Assembly (NCBI GenBank): GCA_013398615.1
Contig: VZSR01000055.1
Span: 4,912,717 to 4,976,716, forward strand
Source of the DNA: Brachypodius melanocephalos
Lineage: Eukaryota; Chordata; Aves; Passeriformes; Pycnonotidae
DNA length: 64,000 nucleotides
Direction of reading: 5' to 3'
A program made the position numbers and the translations under genes. Below the pieces are notes generated by a model. The model was not told the origin of the DNA. It saw only the letters and a list, made by a program, of their open reading frames with translations, and searched no databases. How positions within the stretch are numbered: the first letter of the stretch is position 1; every line of letters starts with the position of its first letter. Shown in pieces: positions 37,701 to 52,700 of the stretch.

Positions 37701-40700
37701 CGAATATTTTCAATTACCAGGATGATGTGTTTCACCAAGAGGCTCAAGTTTTCGAAGTCTATTAAGTTTGGGAGTTCCCCATCCAACTAAAGGAAAACAA
37801 AAACTGTCAGAGCATTCCAGAACTGCACTGGATTATTTTGAGCTGTACAGACATCACATCTCCTTGGGAAAAAGCAGAGCATTTAGAAATGCCTGAGCTA
37901 TGCACTACATTCCATCCATGATGAAATACTTCAAAACCAAACTGATTTACTTTAAAAATAATGGTATTTTTAATCACTTCAGTGAGTAATCAAGTTTCTG
38001 GCTCTTTTTTTGGGGAAATGATGTTTTCCCCCATGGAATAGGCCAAAGCAGTTCATATCATGAAGTTTGGAAACTGCAAAGATTTTCTACAGAGGAAGGT
38101 TTAGTAGCTCCTCTCTGTATGAAGACCAGTCCAGTTTCATCACACACATGTGAGACTTTTAAAGGACTACCAACCACAAATTGAGACATCAATTCTTGTT
38201 TTTACACTTACCTGGTGGAAGAGCTGCTGGTGGTGTAGGATTCTTGGGAAGAGAGTCCTCTGCATTAACAGGTTCTACTCTGTGGCCCCTTTTTAATTTT
38301 GGTTTTTTACTTTTTTTCTTACTGTTATCTACATCCAACAGAAATAAAATATTACATATCCTACAGTTATATTCAGGTAATGTCCTACATCAGATTCTAA
38401 TACAATGGTTGGGGAGACACATCAGAGTTTTCAGTCCAAGCTTAGACATAAAATTATGGGAAATGTAAATCACACAGCATTTTGCTCTAGAAAATAAAAC
38501 TCGGGGCGTAAAATATTGGGAAATACAAGTCACACAACGTTTTGCTGTAGAAAATAAACTGTGGGCATAAAATATATGCAAACTCTAAGTTTCAGTGAAG
38601 AAATTCAACTAATATAACCTATTCCTGCATTTTTGTGTTTCGAATAGATGACATTGGTATGGGGTATAATGACAAATAATACGGCCAGAAGGAAGAAGCA
38701 CATCAAAAATCACATGGAATGTCTCAAAAGGCAGCAGTTTTACCTGAGTCAAGGCATTCTGAGGCTTGTTGGTCGCTCTCTTCTGCATGCTGCAAAAGCT
38801 GGGCAGTTGTGGAGTTGCACCTTTCCAGCCTGCTTTCATTTGTGTTCTGGCTACTGCTACTTGATAAGTGGTCCTGCTCTCCTTGGGATTTCAAGGCAGT
38901 TGTAGTCTTTTCAGTCTCCAACTTTTGCCTCTTCTTTTCCTTTTCCAGCTGTTTTTCATTCTAACAAAAAGGCCAAGATTTTTTTTTAATGCCTTTTAAT
39001 GCTGTAAACTGATTAGTAAGACAGGAAGGTTATTAAAAAATGAAAATATTGCCCAAATATCCTACGTTTAGCATAGAATTTATTTTCAAATACATGAAGA
39101 AATTAAATTTCCAATATCCTATCCAGACGAAGGGTGGGGGAATTATAACACAAAAGGATCTTTAGATTTATTACCCGTTTTCTTGTTTTATTTTTGGTCC
39201 TATTAAAAAAAATCAAACATAAAAACCTTCTGCTTTCTTTCTCCTCAATTACTTTTTTAAAAATGTGTTAGTTAAAAAAAAAATACAGATGATGCACAGA
39301 GCCAAAGTTTCCAGAAAATGCTATCCCAGTTGGGATAAATACCTATTGTGGCATACAGCCTCAGTGACAGGCTGCTTCACAATTCTGTGTCACTAAATTA
39401 TCATCTCTAATATTCAATATTAGAGCAGCAATATTCAAGCTGCACCTTTATTTTCTTGCTTTTAATATTATTGCTAAATGGATTATTCTGCATGAAGCTG
39501 CCCTGGCATGGTCTGTGGATATGGGTGCTTTTGTCTTAGAGAAAAGCAAATGTTTGACTTACTTGCTGGAAAAGTTTACATATTTCTGTAGATTGTGTTA
39601 TCTCCAAGCAACTCAATAAAAAAAAAAATATGAACTCAGGAATGTAGGTTAAGGAAACTCTAATATGTGAATGTGATTTGCGTATTTCAAAATTAATAAA
39701 AATTTTCAAGAGTCTATTTTCAACTGAAAAGAAGTTATGCTCACAAATCTGGACTGAAGAAGTCAAAAAGATTTGATGACTCACCACATCACTAAAACAC
39801 TTTAGAAGGAACTAATAAACCTTGAATATTTTCCACTTCTGAATCACAGGAGTTTAATTAGGAAACATTTTCAGTCATGTGTTTACATTTATTTTACTGT
39901 GTCTACAAAACTTTTGCTCCCCAATCAATAACTGAGGTTTCCTTATCACAAAAACATTGATTCAATGCACAGAGAACAAGGCTGACAAGATTCAAACAAG
40001 AATTTAAAAAGTGCTGTGCAGAAAGACTTAGAAGTCTTTCAAATGACCATTTTTCTCATTGCCTCGGAGACATTTGTTAGTGGTAGTTCTAAACAGATCC
40101 AGATTTCCACCTATTCTCCTACCTCAGAGATCACAGCAGATATAGGCTGGAAGGGGTTTCCACATTTCCCAGGCTCAGGATCTTCCTCCTCAGGTGCATT
40201 TCCTTCTTCTTTTTCCCTTTGGCATTGTTGTTGGGTTTATGTTGTTTCAGAGGTTTATGTATTTGGTTTGGGGGGTGTTTTTTGGGGGCAAGGGGAGGGG
40301 AAAGAGGGAGAACGAATAAAGAATTATGAAGATTCCATAAATTTTAAAGAGATCAATGTCAGCCCTCCCCACTACACCTCTCAGTGTGGCATAAACCCAA
40401 CACAATCCAACACGCTCAGAAGGTTTTGTGTGTGTAGGGACATATGGCAGACTAGGAGCAAACCAATTTTTTTTAGAAATTTATGAAACATATATGAAGA
40501 CCATGTCAAGTTCCAGCTGTTTAAAATGTACTTTAGTAATTTACTTACTTATTTAAACCAAAACAGCCAGAATATAGTTCAAGATACTTCCCAGCTACTT
40601 CTCACAGTAACAGACTTAAAATTCTCTGCCTATATAAGGCAGAGCAGAGGACAGGGGTGCTCAGCAAATATTTTAAGAATGACCCAGTAAAATGATTCAC

Positions 40701-43700
40701 ATCAGCTCTCCACAGTCACCACAGCAGGCTGCTAAAGACTAGAAAGCACTTTGAAGGGGAGTAATAAATCACTTATCCTGCTTCCCCTCGCTGCATCATC
40801 TTTAGTTCCTTCATGCCTCACCTGTTGGATATTCTGAAGTTTATTAAGCATAGTATTGAATAAATTTTCATATCTAGTCTTTGATATTTACATATGGGTT
40901 AGAGAGTCTAACTTAATACTTTATTTTAGAAGGTAACTTCAGATTAAATCATAGGAATTATTTTTTAGGTCAGTCTTCTGTGTAGTTATATTAGTAAGGC
41001 CAAATTTATTCCACAACTACTTTGCAATTCTCATTCACAGTACATTTCCAGCATGCAGCAAATCAAATAAAGGGGATGAAGAGGCAAAAACTTCAAGAAA
41101 GACTCTTGTCTTGTAAGCTTTAAATCCTGGATAGCCCGGTTCCCATAAGATCTATGCACAGGCATAGGGATGGAGTAGAAGCACAGGCAAGAATACCTCT
41201 GTTCCCGTATCCTCCTGACGCGCTCAGCTCGCTCCAGTTTCTCCTGCTCCTCAAGTGCTTTTTGCTCTGTAGTGTCCCTCTGGATGCGCTCATTTAAGGC
41301 ATCATAATCTTTTGCTATGATATGGAGAAGCCAAAATAACCCCTTTTTTATTGATTTATCAATTTTTTTCCCACAGCCCATGATGGCTGAGCAAGGTTCC
41401 TGTAAATATACGGAGAAGGAGGGAAGAAATATTTGTGGTTCAGACCCCATTCCTTGACTGGAAACAAGAAATTAGCTGAACAACTATTGTTTACTGTGAA
41501 GCTTGTAAAACAGTGAGACGTATGGGTTATAAATAGTCCATGCTAGATTTATCAATCAAAATGGAAAAATCTGAGATAAAAAAGAATCATCTTTGCTTTA
41601 GTTCATGAAAAAAAAGTTCAACAAGTTCAACAAGCACCCCAGGGATAAATAAAATCTCCGGTGAATTTGTCAGAAAAGCTGTCAAACCAATTCAATGTTT
41701 TACATCAGAACAGACACTGCACCTCAATTGGAATAAAACCTTTTATCATGATACTCTCAGCAGCAACTGAGAGAAACATGATCTAGGCAAATCTTTTGAA
41801 AGAGAAATGCAAACCTCATTGAGAAAATAGTTCTGAAAACACATCTGGTAAGAAAACATTGAAGGACCAAGAGTGCTTCTCTTGAGATTAAAACACTTCA
41901 GGGAGATAGGATAATAGCCTTCAAAACCATAAGGTGAAACTGTAAATAGGAAAAGAATAATTTCCTCTTAATTTTTCATTTCAGGAGGACAAGTAAAATA
42001 GAAAAGAGACAGGGCTTGATTCAAGTTTGGAACATGGAAAAGATGTTCTCTCAAGATCTCCCAGGAACTGTTTTCCAGAATGTTTTGGAGCACTCTATGT
42101 GTCTTTTAAAACATTCTCTGAATAACAATTGAATCTATCCAGCTATGTGTACGGCATGTAGAGGCGATACCTCATACTGATCGTGTTCAGGATTTGTGTT
42201 TATGAAGATTAAAATAAACCAACACTCCAATGCCAACATCTGAAAAACTCTCAGTGCTCTCTCCATCTGACAAGCATTTAAATGGCACCACAGTCAGACA
42301 TGGAATGTACAATTTACAACAGGAAAAAAAAATCTGACCAGTTATGTTTAAATTAAGGTTCAAATGTGTCCTTTTCACTACGGAACCCTGCAATACTCTC
42401 CAGCAGAATCTACTCAAGAAAGAGATGTATAGAAGATGCAAACAACTTGTTTGTCTGAGAAAACTAAGATCAAACACTGGCCAGCACTGGAGCAATGTTT
42501 TTCTCAGTTTGCACCAAGGTAACTGTTGCTGCAGTTTGGTTATAAATTATAAAAATTTAGAAATATGGAATATATAGACATATTCAATAAGAAAAATAGG
42601 AAGGTCATTCTCACTGACACTGTCCAACAGCAAGACAAATTACTCCTTCCATTTGCTTTAATACTTTGTGTGAAAATTTAAAGATCCAGTGGAAAATTAA
42701 CTAAAACAATAATAAGAAACAAAAGGTTTTTTGGGTCCTTGCCTTACTTTCTATCTTGTTTCACAATGCCTCTGTTTAAATTGATCCCAGGAGTCATCCT
42801 ATTGAAGGAATTTGGGACCACGTTTATATTTAAAGAGCCTGGTAAAGAAGGTGTCTATTAGAGTATGAAACAGTCTTAAGAGTGTAGGACCTGGTGTCTT
42901 TTCTAACTACACAGAAAATACAAATAAAGAACAAGAACAGCATTTTACTGGCACATGTCAGAAATTAAACAATTCAGAATGTATTGGAATACACTAGTAT
43001 GTTTCAGGTCTTTTTTTACTGAATACTTTTCAAGGAAATAATTTTGGCACAGAAGTTCATTGGAAAAAAGGATGAACTTGCAATTTTCGTTTTTATGATT
43101 GCTACATGTGCAAAGTGCACTAACCGAAGGAAAGCACTCAGATAATCATGACATAATAAACAGAGCTATGCCCTTCTCTAACTCAGATATTAGAGCAAAT
43201 AATAGCAATATGTAGTGCTCTATAAATTTTGCTAATCTCCCAAATGAATTAAAAGGATTTTTTAATCTTAAAAATCCAAAGCTGAAATGGTTTTGCAAAA
43301 CTGACTTCTTATTTTGGTTAATAACAGCATAACCCGCATTATATTTCAAAATGTTTTTTACTGCCATCAGAAAAAGATTGTGGAAGCAAAGCCCTACCTA
43401 AGACATTGGTAGATTAAAATGAAAGCTTAAAGAAAAACTTCGAGATTTGGATATATTATCAGAAATATCGACCAATATTAAGCTTTCATAAATATTTCTG
43501 GTTTTGGCTCCCCTCACAATGACTTCCTGCTAGGTTTTTTCTTAACAGGACAGTGAATACCACATCTAAACTTCAGTTTGATGCCATGTAGCACAATTTC
43601 CTACCTTAATGGAACCTTTAAACAGATATGAGGAAATATAGCATCTTTAAATGTACTTACAATTTGACAGAGACACTTGTGTTCATTAACCAGCTTTTCC

Positions 43701-46700
43701 AGAGATAAGGACTCGATCACATCTGCTTCTGACAGAGCTCCTTCTCTGTCCTGCTTATTTGCCAGCCTAGAGGGAAGATCAAAAGCAACACTCAGCATCC
43801 TGCCACCAGACAGACCCTCACATCTCCAAAAACTGAGTTTGTGACACAACTAGGAAGAAGAAGGGAAAGATTGAGAAAGAAATGATAAAATTCCTTGTTT
43901 TAGCTTTAATTATTTCTTCTACTTAATAAGCATGTTAGTCTATGCAGCATTTTCATCAGATATAAATGTTAGATAATCACTAAGGTGCTTAGTAATAATT
44001 GAATATTATTTCTAGAGAAAGCAATCATATTTACAGTTAAGAAAATGAATATAAAAGACCACCCTGCTTTACATCTAAAGCAACACAGGACAATCTGTTG
44101 GAGCCTCTGGATGAAAGTTCGCACTTTTGCAACTTCCCAAACCCTGTGTAAAAGTGCTTCAGGATCATCTCAGCTCTGCCTGCTACCCAGCATTTCTCTG
44201 ATACCAAAGTTTTGAACTTGCTCTTCCTGAGTAAAATCTAAAGAGTAGAGGAAGGAACTTGCATGAATGGCTCTAAAAGCCACATTTTATTAAACAGAGG
44301 AAAGCAAAAAACCTCCCACATAACTCACAAAACAAGTGTTCTGTAAGATGAAGATCATTGTCTTGTCACTTATATGTGGTAGGGAACAGAACTCTAGAAG
44401 ACAGACATTCATTTAGGAGTATAAAAATACAATCCAACCTATTTCGCACTTTCTGCAACATCAATAATCCAAGCCAAGTGCTGCACAGCATTAGAAAACA
44501 AGAAATTTGTACTGCTTCTCTTTAATAAAGAAATTCCACTAATATAATGTTCCCTTGAAATTTAGCAGTATTTCAATGACATCAGGACTCTGACTCAATT
44601 TTCTGTATATGACAAATATTTGGCTTCCACAGGCTCACTGGGAGAAGGTTTTGGAACCAGACATCATAGTCTTCCTCCTGAAATCTCAAGTCATTACCAT
44701 GAACTCAAATGGCTTTTTGGGAACTTAGGCCAAAGCTTGTACTTCGAATTTATGTTAATTCCTTGCTGGGAAGGAACAGTGGTAAGAATTCGCTCCACAG
44801 TTACCAGAACTTGTCAGCACTTTAATTTGATCTAAGAACTTATTCTTCCACATTTTCCAGAATCCCAGTGGAAGAGCTTCAATTCTTAATTATTTTACTC
44901 TCAAGAGATTTTTCAGCATTAGAAAAACATTAGAAAAAAGCTGTGTTGCATCTACAGCCCAAAACCCCACATTCCTTGTCACCCTTACCCTCATGAGCTA
45001 CGATTCATTACCTAATCTTTCATCTTCCTTTCCAAGAAGAATTTGTTTATGAAGGAGACCATAGAAAAGCAGCTTCTCAAATGTCCAGTCTCTCTCAATC
45101 TTCACCACTCTTAACTATTTGTGGTCCAAACCATTCACTTATTTATCATCATCCTGGGGATAAAAATCCCTATGTCCTACTGATAATCCAAACTTTGCTG
45201 GCTTGGCCTGCAGAGCTGGAAAGAGGACAAAGCTCTTCTCCCTGCCCTTCCTTGATAATGAATTCCCACTTCTTAAAGAGAGAACATCTACAGTGCTCTG
45301 CATGATTTAGTGCAGGGATCCCCAAACTGCTGCTCAATGCATATACAGAACCTGTGATATTTCCAGTATGTTTCTAATACTCGGGCACTGCTTCTGTTCA
45401 CCAACCAGCTAGAACAAGACTTGTCCTCTCAGTATTCAGCTATGAAACCAAAGCTAGACCAGGGAAAAACTGAGATGCAATGCAAAAAAGTAATTAAAAG
45501 ACTGGAAACAATTACCTCCACTTTTTTTCTCCTGCACATAACCTATTTTGTTACCGTCTGAAAATCCTACTGTGCTGCCTCATAGTCTCAAGAAGCATTC
45601 CTCAGCAATGCTGTCAATTCATCTAGATCTAATTGAAGGAAATACTTCTGAGCAGTGTTTGTCACCACAGCCTATTCCTCTCTCACTTCAAGATTAAATA
45701 ACTGCACTATTTCCGCTGTTCTTGCTCTGCACAGCCTACAAAGCACAGGTGAAGCAGAATGAAATGCTGGTAAGCTGCATAGCTCAGTGGCAATCTGACA
45801 CTAACATCCCACAGCTCACAGTAGCTGCTGATTTTTAACCTCTAACACCTTGAAAGGTGTCATATTTGTCTTTCTGGTCAATTAGCTTCCACTTTCTCTG
45901 CAGCAATACTGACTGCATTCCAAAAATATGGCTGAGGTGCTGTACCTGGAAAAGCAGCATATCCCAACAGCTGTCTCTGCCTAATCTCCCCAGGAACTGA
46001 AGTGGTTTTGCTGAGATCCACCTACTCCTGGACATCCCTGCCCACTTCAGACTTCAGGTCAAACTTCTAAACAGAGTTCAAGTATTTTTAAAATACTGTA
46101 GTAAAATGCATTATTCTGCAGGGCCTTTTTTTCCCCACATGAACAGATCCATCTACCCTCAATAATTCCTCTTCCTTCCATGCTTTGGTGCAGAAAAAAA
46201 TAAAGCTTGCACTTGTGCTTCCACTGCTCCACTTGCAGCTTCTCAGGGGAGCTGCTCCAAGGCACTTCCTGCTGCTGGGCACTCCAGAGGGATCCGCCTC
46301 CCAGCAGGGCTGGCTTTCAAACAGGCACAACCAGATTCCCCAGGCACAAAGTAATCAATTCGCCTGTCTCCTGCAGTTGCAGAAGGCAGTTTCTCTCTCA
46401 CTCTACCACTCCTGAGGATGATCACACTCGGACAACAACATAAGAATTAGAATGCAAGAAGAATGAAGGAAATACTTCATGGAACGTTACTAACGACACG
46501 TTACTCAGGGAATATTCTGGAAAAATGTTTTGGGGATTATACTGAAGCTTAACCTCAGGAGTTCCTGTGTAAAGAGTAAAAGCCGCCAGCACAAGATTCA
46601 GAGGTAAATACTCTTCTCTTACTTAATGTTTCTAAACTTGCAAATATCAGAAAAAGGCTTTGTAGTGGGGTTTAGAATGGAAATGTGGCTAAGTCTCAAG

Positions 46701-49700
46701 ACATAAAAATAATGTATGTCTGCCTTGCAAAGAATTAGGTATTTCTGTGGGTGAGTATGGACTCACAGCTCTGCTGCTCTTGAAAAGGAACACCAGGCAA
46801 GTTTTACACAAAAAAACCCATTTTTTAGGGAATACATCAGTTATCTTAACAGACAGACTTTGATTTTAATTTTCCAAATAAGCTGAACTTCATATATAAC
46901 AATTTTTCATGTTTAAAAGCCTGTAGGAGGTATATATCAAAACATACTTGAAAGCACAGCAGAGTAGGTGTTAGTTTATCATATTAAGTTTGCTGAATAA
47001 GAAGCTTTCATCTATAAAATGGTGCTTGGCTTATTTCAGTTTCACACAAAGTGTATTTGAATTGTCTTAGTGTAACAAGCATACATCATGCAAGAAATAA
47101 AGAGAAAGTAGGCACCTACTGCTTTTAGATCAAGTAGGATTTTTCTAAGCAGCTGGAGAGCTCTTGAACTTTAAGAGTCACAGGAAACAATGTGGGAGTG
47201 TTATGTGTGCATTGGCACAACTGACATCTACAGCTCAGTGACAATATTTCTCTTAGAAGCCACTTCTGCCAGAGAAAAAAAAGTCTGAATGCTATGGAAG
47301 TTCCTTGACCTATCTATAAAATCTCAATTGCTGAGCAAAGAGGGGGAAAAAAACCCAACAGAAACCAAACCAGAATTAAAAGTTTACTTTGCAATACAAA
47401 ATCTGTAAAAATGTCTCAGATATGCTACTTTTGGGGTTATATTTACTCTGAATCAGTGATCACAACCCCAGAATTTGGGGTCAGATCTGCATAGTGTCCA
47501 TCAAAATTAATGAAGAGCAAGGCAGCCCTGAGGTCAAAATATTACAGCATCAGAACTATCCTCATGATTGAAAGCAACTGTAGGAAAATGAATCTTTATG
47601 AGAATGGTTTACCTAAGATCAAGAATAAGTCTTTAAGGCTACTCCAAGAAGCCATAGCTTTGAGGGATGGAATTAACTGGGAAAACAAAGCCAGAACCTT
47701 TGAAATTAACAGCAGCCTAAACAAGGGGAAAAAACATGCCATATTCCTCACTCTACAGTGAATCTTCTATTTAAAAATGCTGCTCTGCCCTACTTCCCTT
47801 TGGAATTTTTCTCTTTTCTCCATTAACCTTTTTCTTGGGCAATCCTGTGGACATCAGAAGGATATTTTATTGCAGAGAAGTCAGGCCTCAGCAGCATGAA
47901 AGAGCTTTTGTCTCTTTATGCTTTGCTTATGTTAACATCCATGGAAGTCAAACTCCTGACCCACACAGAAGCAAAAATAAGTGACTCGTCTGCTTGTTTT
48001 GCTTGTTCCTTCTTCAACTATTGTCAGTTCATGAGCATTTTGAAGAAGTCATGGAAAAGAGAGCTCTTCATACTTTTAACAAACAAACAGGAGAACAGAC
48101 CAGCAGTTTCAAGTGGCCCACGGAAGGCACTCTTGATGAAGTTCTGAGCCTGCTCTATCAGGTGATTTTTTGCAGATTGCCTTTCAAATCAAAGTGTTAA
48201 CAGGTCTTCAAGCATATCATTCTTTAGCATTTCAAGCCCCTGCCCCTTCTGGGTTGGTTGCTGACAACAATGACAAACCTATCAGTAAATTCTGATGGTT
48301 GACACGTGTCTTCTTCTCAAATAAAAGGATTATTATTTCAATCCATGCCTTCAATTCTCATGCAAAACAATACTTTGACTATTAAGGTAAACTATAATGA
48401 TTAAAGGTGAATAAAGTGCTACAAGATTATCGACCTGCTTTCATGCAACTTCAGGGAGCTTGTAGGAGACATTTCTATAAGTTGACATTTTCCCCAGACA
48501 GTTCCTCCAGGTCACATTTAAACAAGAAAACAGTTCAAACTAAGATTCTGAACTCCTCCTGTTTACAATATCTCTAGGCAACTTCAGCTCTCATATGAGC
48601 TTTTGAACTGGTCACAAGAACACCAGCAATTATAATTTGTTAAGTGGCCTCATTCTCACCACAGGTCTGAATCATATTCCTATTTACTGAAAAGCTTTCT
48701 TGACACACTGCTCTATCAGTTCAATCCCACCTCTTGGTCAAACAGGCTGCAGCCAATAATGTCAGAGCTCACCTAAAGCATGTTCAGCTTCCAGATGTGT
48801 AATTCCAAAACAAATGGTAATAAATGGTATAGCAATATATTTTTGGACAAGATTAAAAAAAAAAAAAAAAAGTGAATTGCTTTCTTATACTCTATTTGAG
48901 CTTGTCATATCAAAGCCTAGGCAAACTAAGTATAGTCAAATTGCCTGTATGTTTTTTTAAAAAACCCTGCCTCACATTTATTACAGGTGATTTCCAAGGC
49001 TGTGACAGGCAGCTCTGTGGTCTGACAGAGATGAAATGGGAATGTAAAGCAGGTGGGATGGTGCACAGCACAAATCCTGAGTCTGCAGTTCTACTGTCAG
49101 GAAGACAAATCTCTCCCATCACTTAGAGCAATACAAAGCTGTTAAGTATGAGTTCAAACTATACATCCTATTAAATGGAAACAATTCCACCTGTACGCTA
49201 TCCTGCTGCAGCCCTTTCTCTTGCTCCTATTTTATTTTCAAATACTGCTTTAAAACAGATCAATATTTGGACCACAATGATGTGATCTTCGGGCAGAGGA
49301 GATCATGACTTTCTTTCTAGGTTTCTGTGACCTCCAGGTTTGTGAGGACTCTGAAAGAGCACTACTGACAGCAAATCTCTGGTTAAACAGGTGAAAAAAA
49401 AATCCCCATTAAAACATGAAGTTCTCATCAATTACAGAGAATCAGGTGCAGACTAAGCCACTTGCAGAGTGAGATCATTGTTTTGTCAGTGAGGAGCAGT
49501 GTCACCCTCACAGGGATTGATGTCACTGCAAAAGCATGAACTCCTCACCTCCTACTACCCAAAGTATCAGCAGGAATGTCTGCAGACATGGAAACGCTGG
49601 TAGATGCTTTTCCTCAAGTCTACACCTGCAGCCACACAATGATAACAAAGATTTCAAAACTCCAAGGAACAAGCTCAGATTTGCAGCTGATTCACTGTAT

Positions 49701-52700
49701 GTATCTTTGAATCCAGTACTTCAAAAATAGCCAAACACCAACACAGGAAAGCTCCATCTCCTACAACATGACTGCGTTGCAGATTGTGGTCAAAGGCCCA
49801 AGAACATCTTGAAGTATTTGAAGTCTGTTTTCCTCCTCTCCAAGCCTCTTGGAAAACTCACTCCAGAGCAGCATGATTAGGCCACACTTTGCCAGCAACT
49901 TTGGCCTAACTTCCCCATCTAATGAATTCTTTGAATACTCAGTTGTGCTTTACTACATTTGAATTTCTTGGTTTTACTCAATATCCACATTTCTCCACCT
50001 CCCACAATCCATTTCACACTAATTAGAGAATTCCCAAGCTACCTTGCTTCAAATGCAGCATTTCTATTCTTGTACTGGTAATTTTGGTTTCCCTGGGGAG
50101 TCTTGTGGCAGTTTTTACACAGTGATTGAATAAGGCTGAAGTGTTTAAAATGCAAGAGGAAAGATTTAGATCTCATGTTAGGAAGACATGTGGTGAGGCT
50201 CTGGCACAGGTTGCCCAGAGAGAAGTTGTGATCATCCTCTTTGGTGAAACTGTTACTGATTTTGCACTATCATCTCATCTGAGGCATATTTTTAGGCAGG
50301 GCAAACTCTCTGCCTTTGGTATTTTCTTGTTGAACCCTCCCACACTTTCCACAAACAGAAACTTCAACTTCCACCTATTTTTAAGTATGTTTTTCCAAGG
50401 ACCTATCTTCCAACAGAGATGCTTAAGAGGATATTTTTATTCAACCACCTTGTGTCTCATAATCCTTGGTTTAAGCACTTTTGTTTACAAGGTATCTAAG
50501 TTAAAGGAAACTTTTTAAACAAAAGAGAAAATTAATGTAACTTATAGCAAGATATGCTACTTTAGTTACTTCAGATACATCTTTGAGTAAAAGGGCAAGA
50601 TTCCAAAACACTGCCAAACAAGTTCCTTCTTTCCTTGTGAGAACATGAGAGAGCACAAACTGAATTTCTACTCAAATCACCAGCTTTCCCCAAAGACTAC
50701 TATAAGGATTTTCAGCTATATCCATCTAAACAGTATATGTCTCTCACTAATTTTTTGCTGCTGACTTTAAACACTTTAGCAGTAACTCCAGAGTATGACT
50801 CCAAGATTTACTCATTGCCATTGTGCTTGCAAAAATGTTAGATGGGTTTCTTGGCACCACATGACAGAGCTGTCATGTAATTTCATTGATAAAAAACAGT
50901 AATACAAAACCAAATGTTTAGGATTACATGTAACATGAAGTTCCTTTGGGATGTGTTGCCTGAAAGCATCGTCTACCCAATGCCCTTAACTGACTCACAG
51001 CTAAGGGTCAAGAAAACAAACCTATCCTTATTTTTGGTGCAATCATTAAAAATACCTCAAATAACAAAAACAAACAAACAAAAACAACAAAAAAAACCAC
51101 CCAAACAAACAAAACAAAACAACGAAACAAAACACCTCCCAAAACCAAATAGAACTTAGTACTAACAAAGAAAAAACCATCAGTTTCAGCAGAGGTAAAG
51201 AAGGCAGCATAAGCCAGAACACAGATCATACATCTCAAAGAGCTCTTAAGGAGAGGATTCTGTTCCTTGATTGTCTGCAAGTCCTCTTCTCTGGAAGAGG
51301 GTGCAGGATATTAAAACCAAGGTAAGGTGGCTAATGGTATCAAAGATCAAATAGAAACAGAGACTTTGCTGTCAGGCATTTCAATCAAAGTGCTGAATAA
51401 CCAAGAAATAGAGAACAAAAGCAGAAATTAAAATGAACAGGAGGCTTTGGTAATTTGGGGACTGGGGAAGAAATAAAACAATCCAGCAAAGCCAAATAAG
51501 AAGCCATTAAAACCAATTACAACCAGAAATAAAAGAGTTCCATACCATTAACCTTCCTACTTCACATATCTAGTTATGTCTTTTAACTTAATGCAGCCCA
51601 AATCTTATTTTTGGATGTAGGCTCCATGTTTCCTGGGTCTACTGATAAATTTATCAGACAGGTGGAAGAATATTTTATGTGGTTGCTTTGCAATTAAGCA
51701 AGTGGACCTTTCAACTTGCTTTTTTTTAAAATGGAGAATATAAAAAAAATTCATTTCCATCAAACTGTTTCTCTTTGAATTCTGAACATACTTTATCATC
51801 ATGAGAGATTCTAATGGTAGTCCAGCTACCAGGATCCATTATTCTCCTAATCACTGTGCTGAGGTAATTGTCTTTATCAAGACTTCCCCAGTCACATATG
51901 GCATCCATTTAAATGGAGAGATTCATATAACCCTGTTACTGAGGAGCAACACAGCCAAGTTATCAGAAGGCAAAGACTCTTGCAATACCCTTAAAATCCA
52001 TTTGACAAGGATGGGAAAATTGTATTTCTGAACCTGACAACTATTTATAGCTACATATAGCTATAAATAAAAATGCTTCAAGAAGAACAAACTTCATCAC
52101 CAATGAGTTTGCATGACAATAACACTGCAATGGGCAGTGAATACAGGGGCCACACTAAGTGCTTTCAGTCCACATATGCCATTTACTCAACTCTAAAGAG
52201 CAGACATATTCTCCCCTTACTGAAAAAACTTCAAGCAAAGTGAGGTGCTTTCATCTCAACCAAAAGAAAAACAGGATGTGCCCCTATGCACAAACACATA
52301 GGACAAAACAAGAACTCAGTAAATGAACAGAGCTTGTTGTGGAACACTGAAGAAGCCAAGCCAACAATTTCCAAGGTTATCTCTGTCGTGAAGACATCCT
52401 CATTTCTTTGAAACCAGCATGTGTTCCAATTGCCAGTATAATCAAGCACAATTATTGGCAAGCCTGCTCAGTGGCAGGCTTTGAAGGCAAGCCCAGCAGC
52501 AGAGAAGATATGAAACTAAGATTCAATTGCTTACATTCCAATCTTCTGTGAGACTGATCTTTAAACAAGAAAAAAAAGGCAGTATTTTCTGCTAATTTCT
52601 TTGATATTTAACAATATTTGCATATTTGTTTTGCAGTTCTGTGAGGTTCCTCCCTCCAGCCCCAAGGAACACAGCTACTTCAAGAGCAATGCACCAATTC

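Noticed and set aside
40016..40486. 156-aa plus-strand ORF
   Set aside because: It is the antisense shadow of ARL13B exon 6 and its flanking intron.
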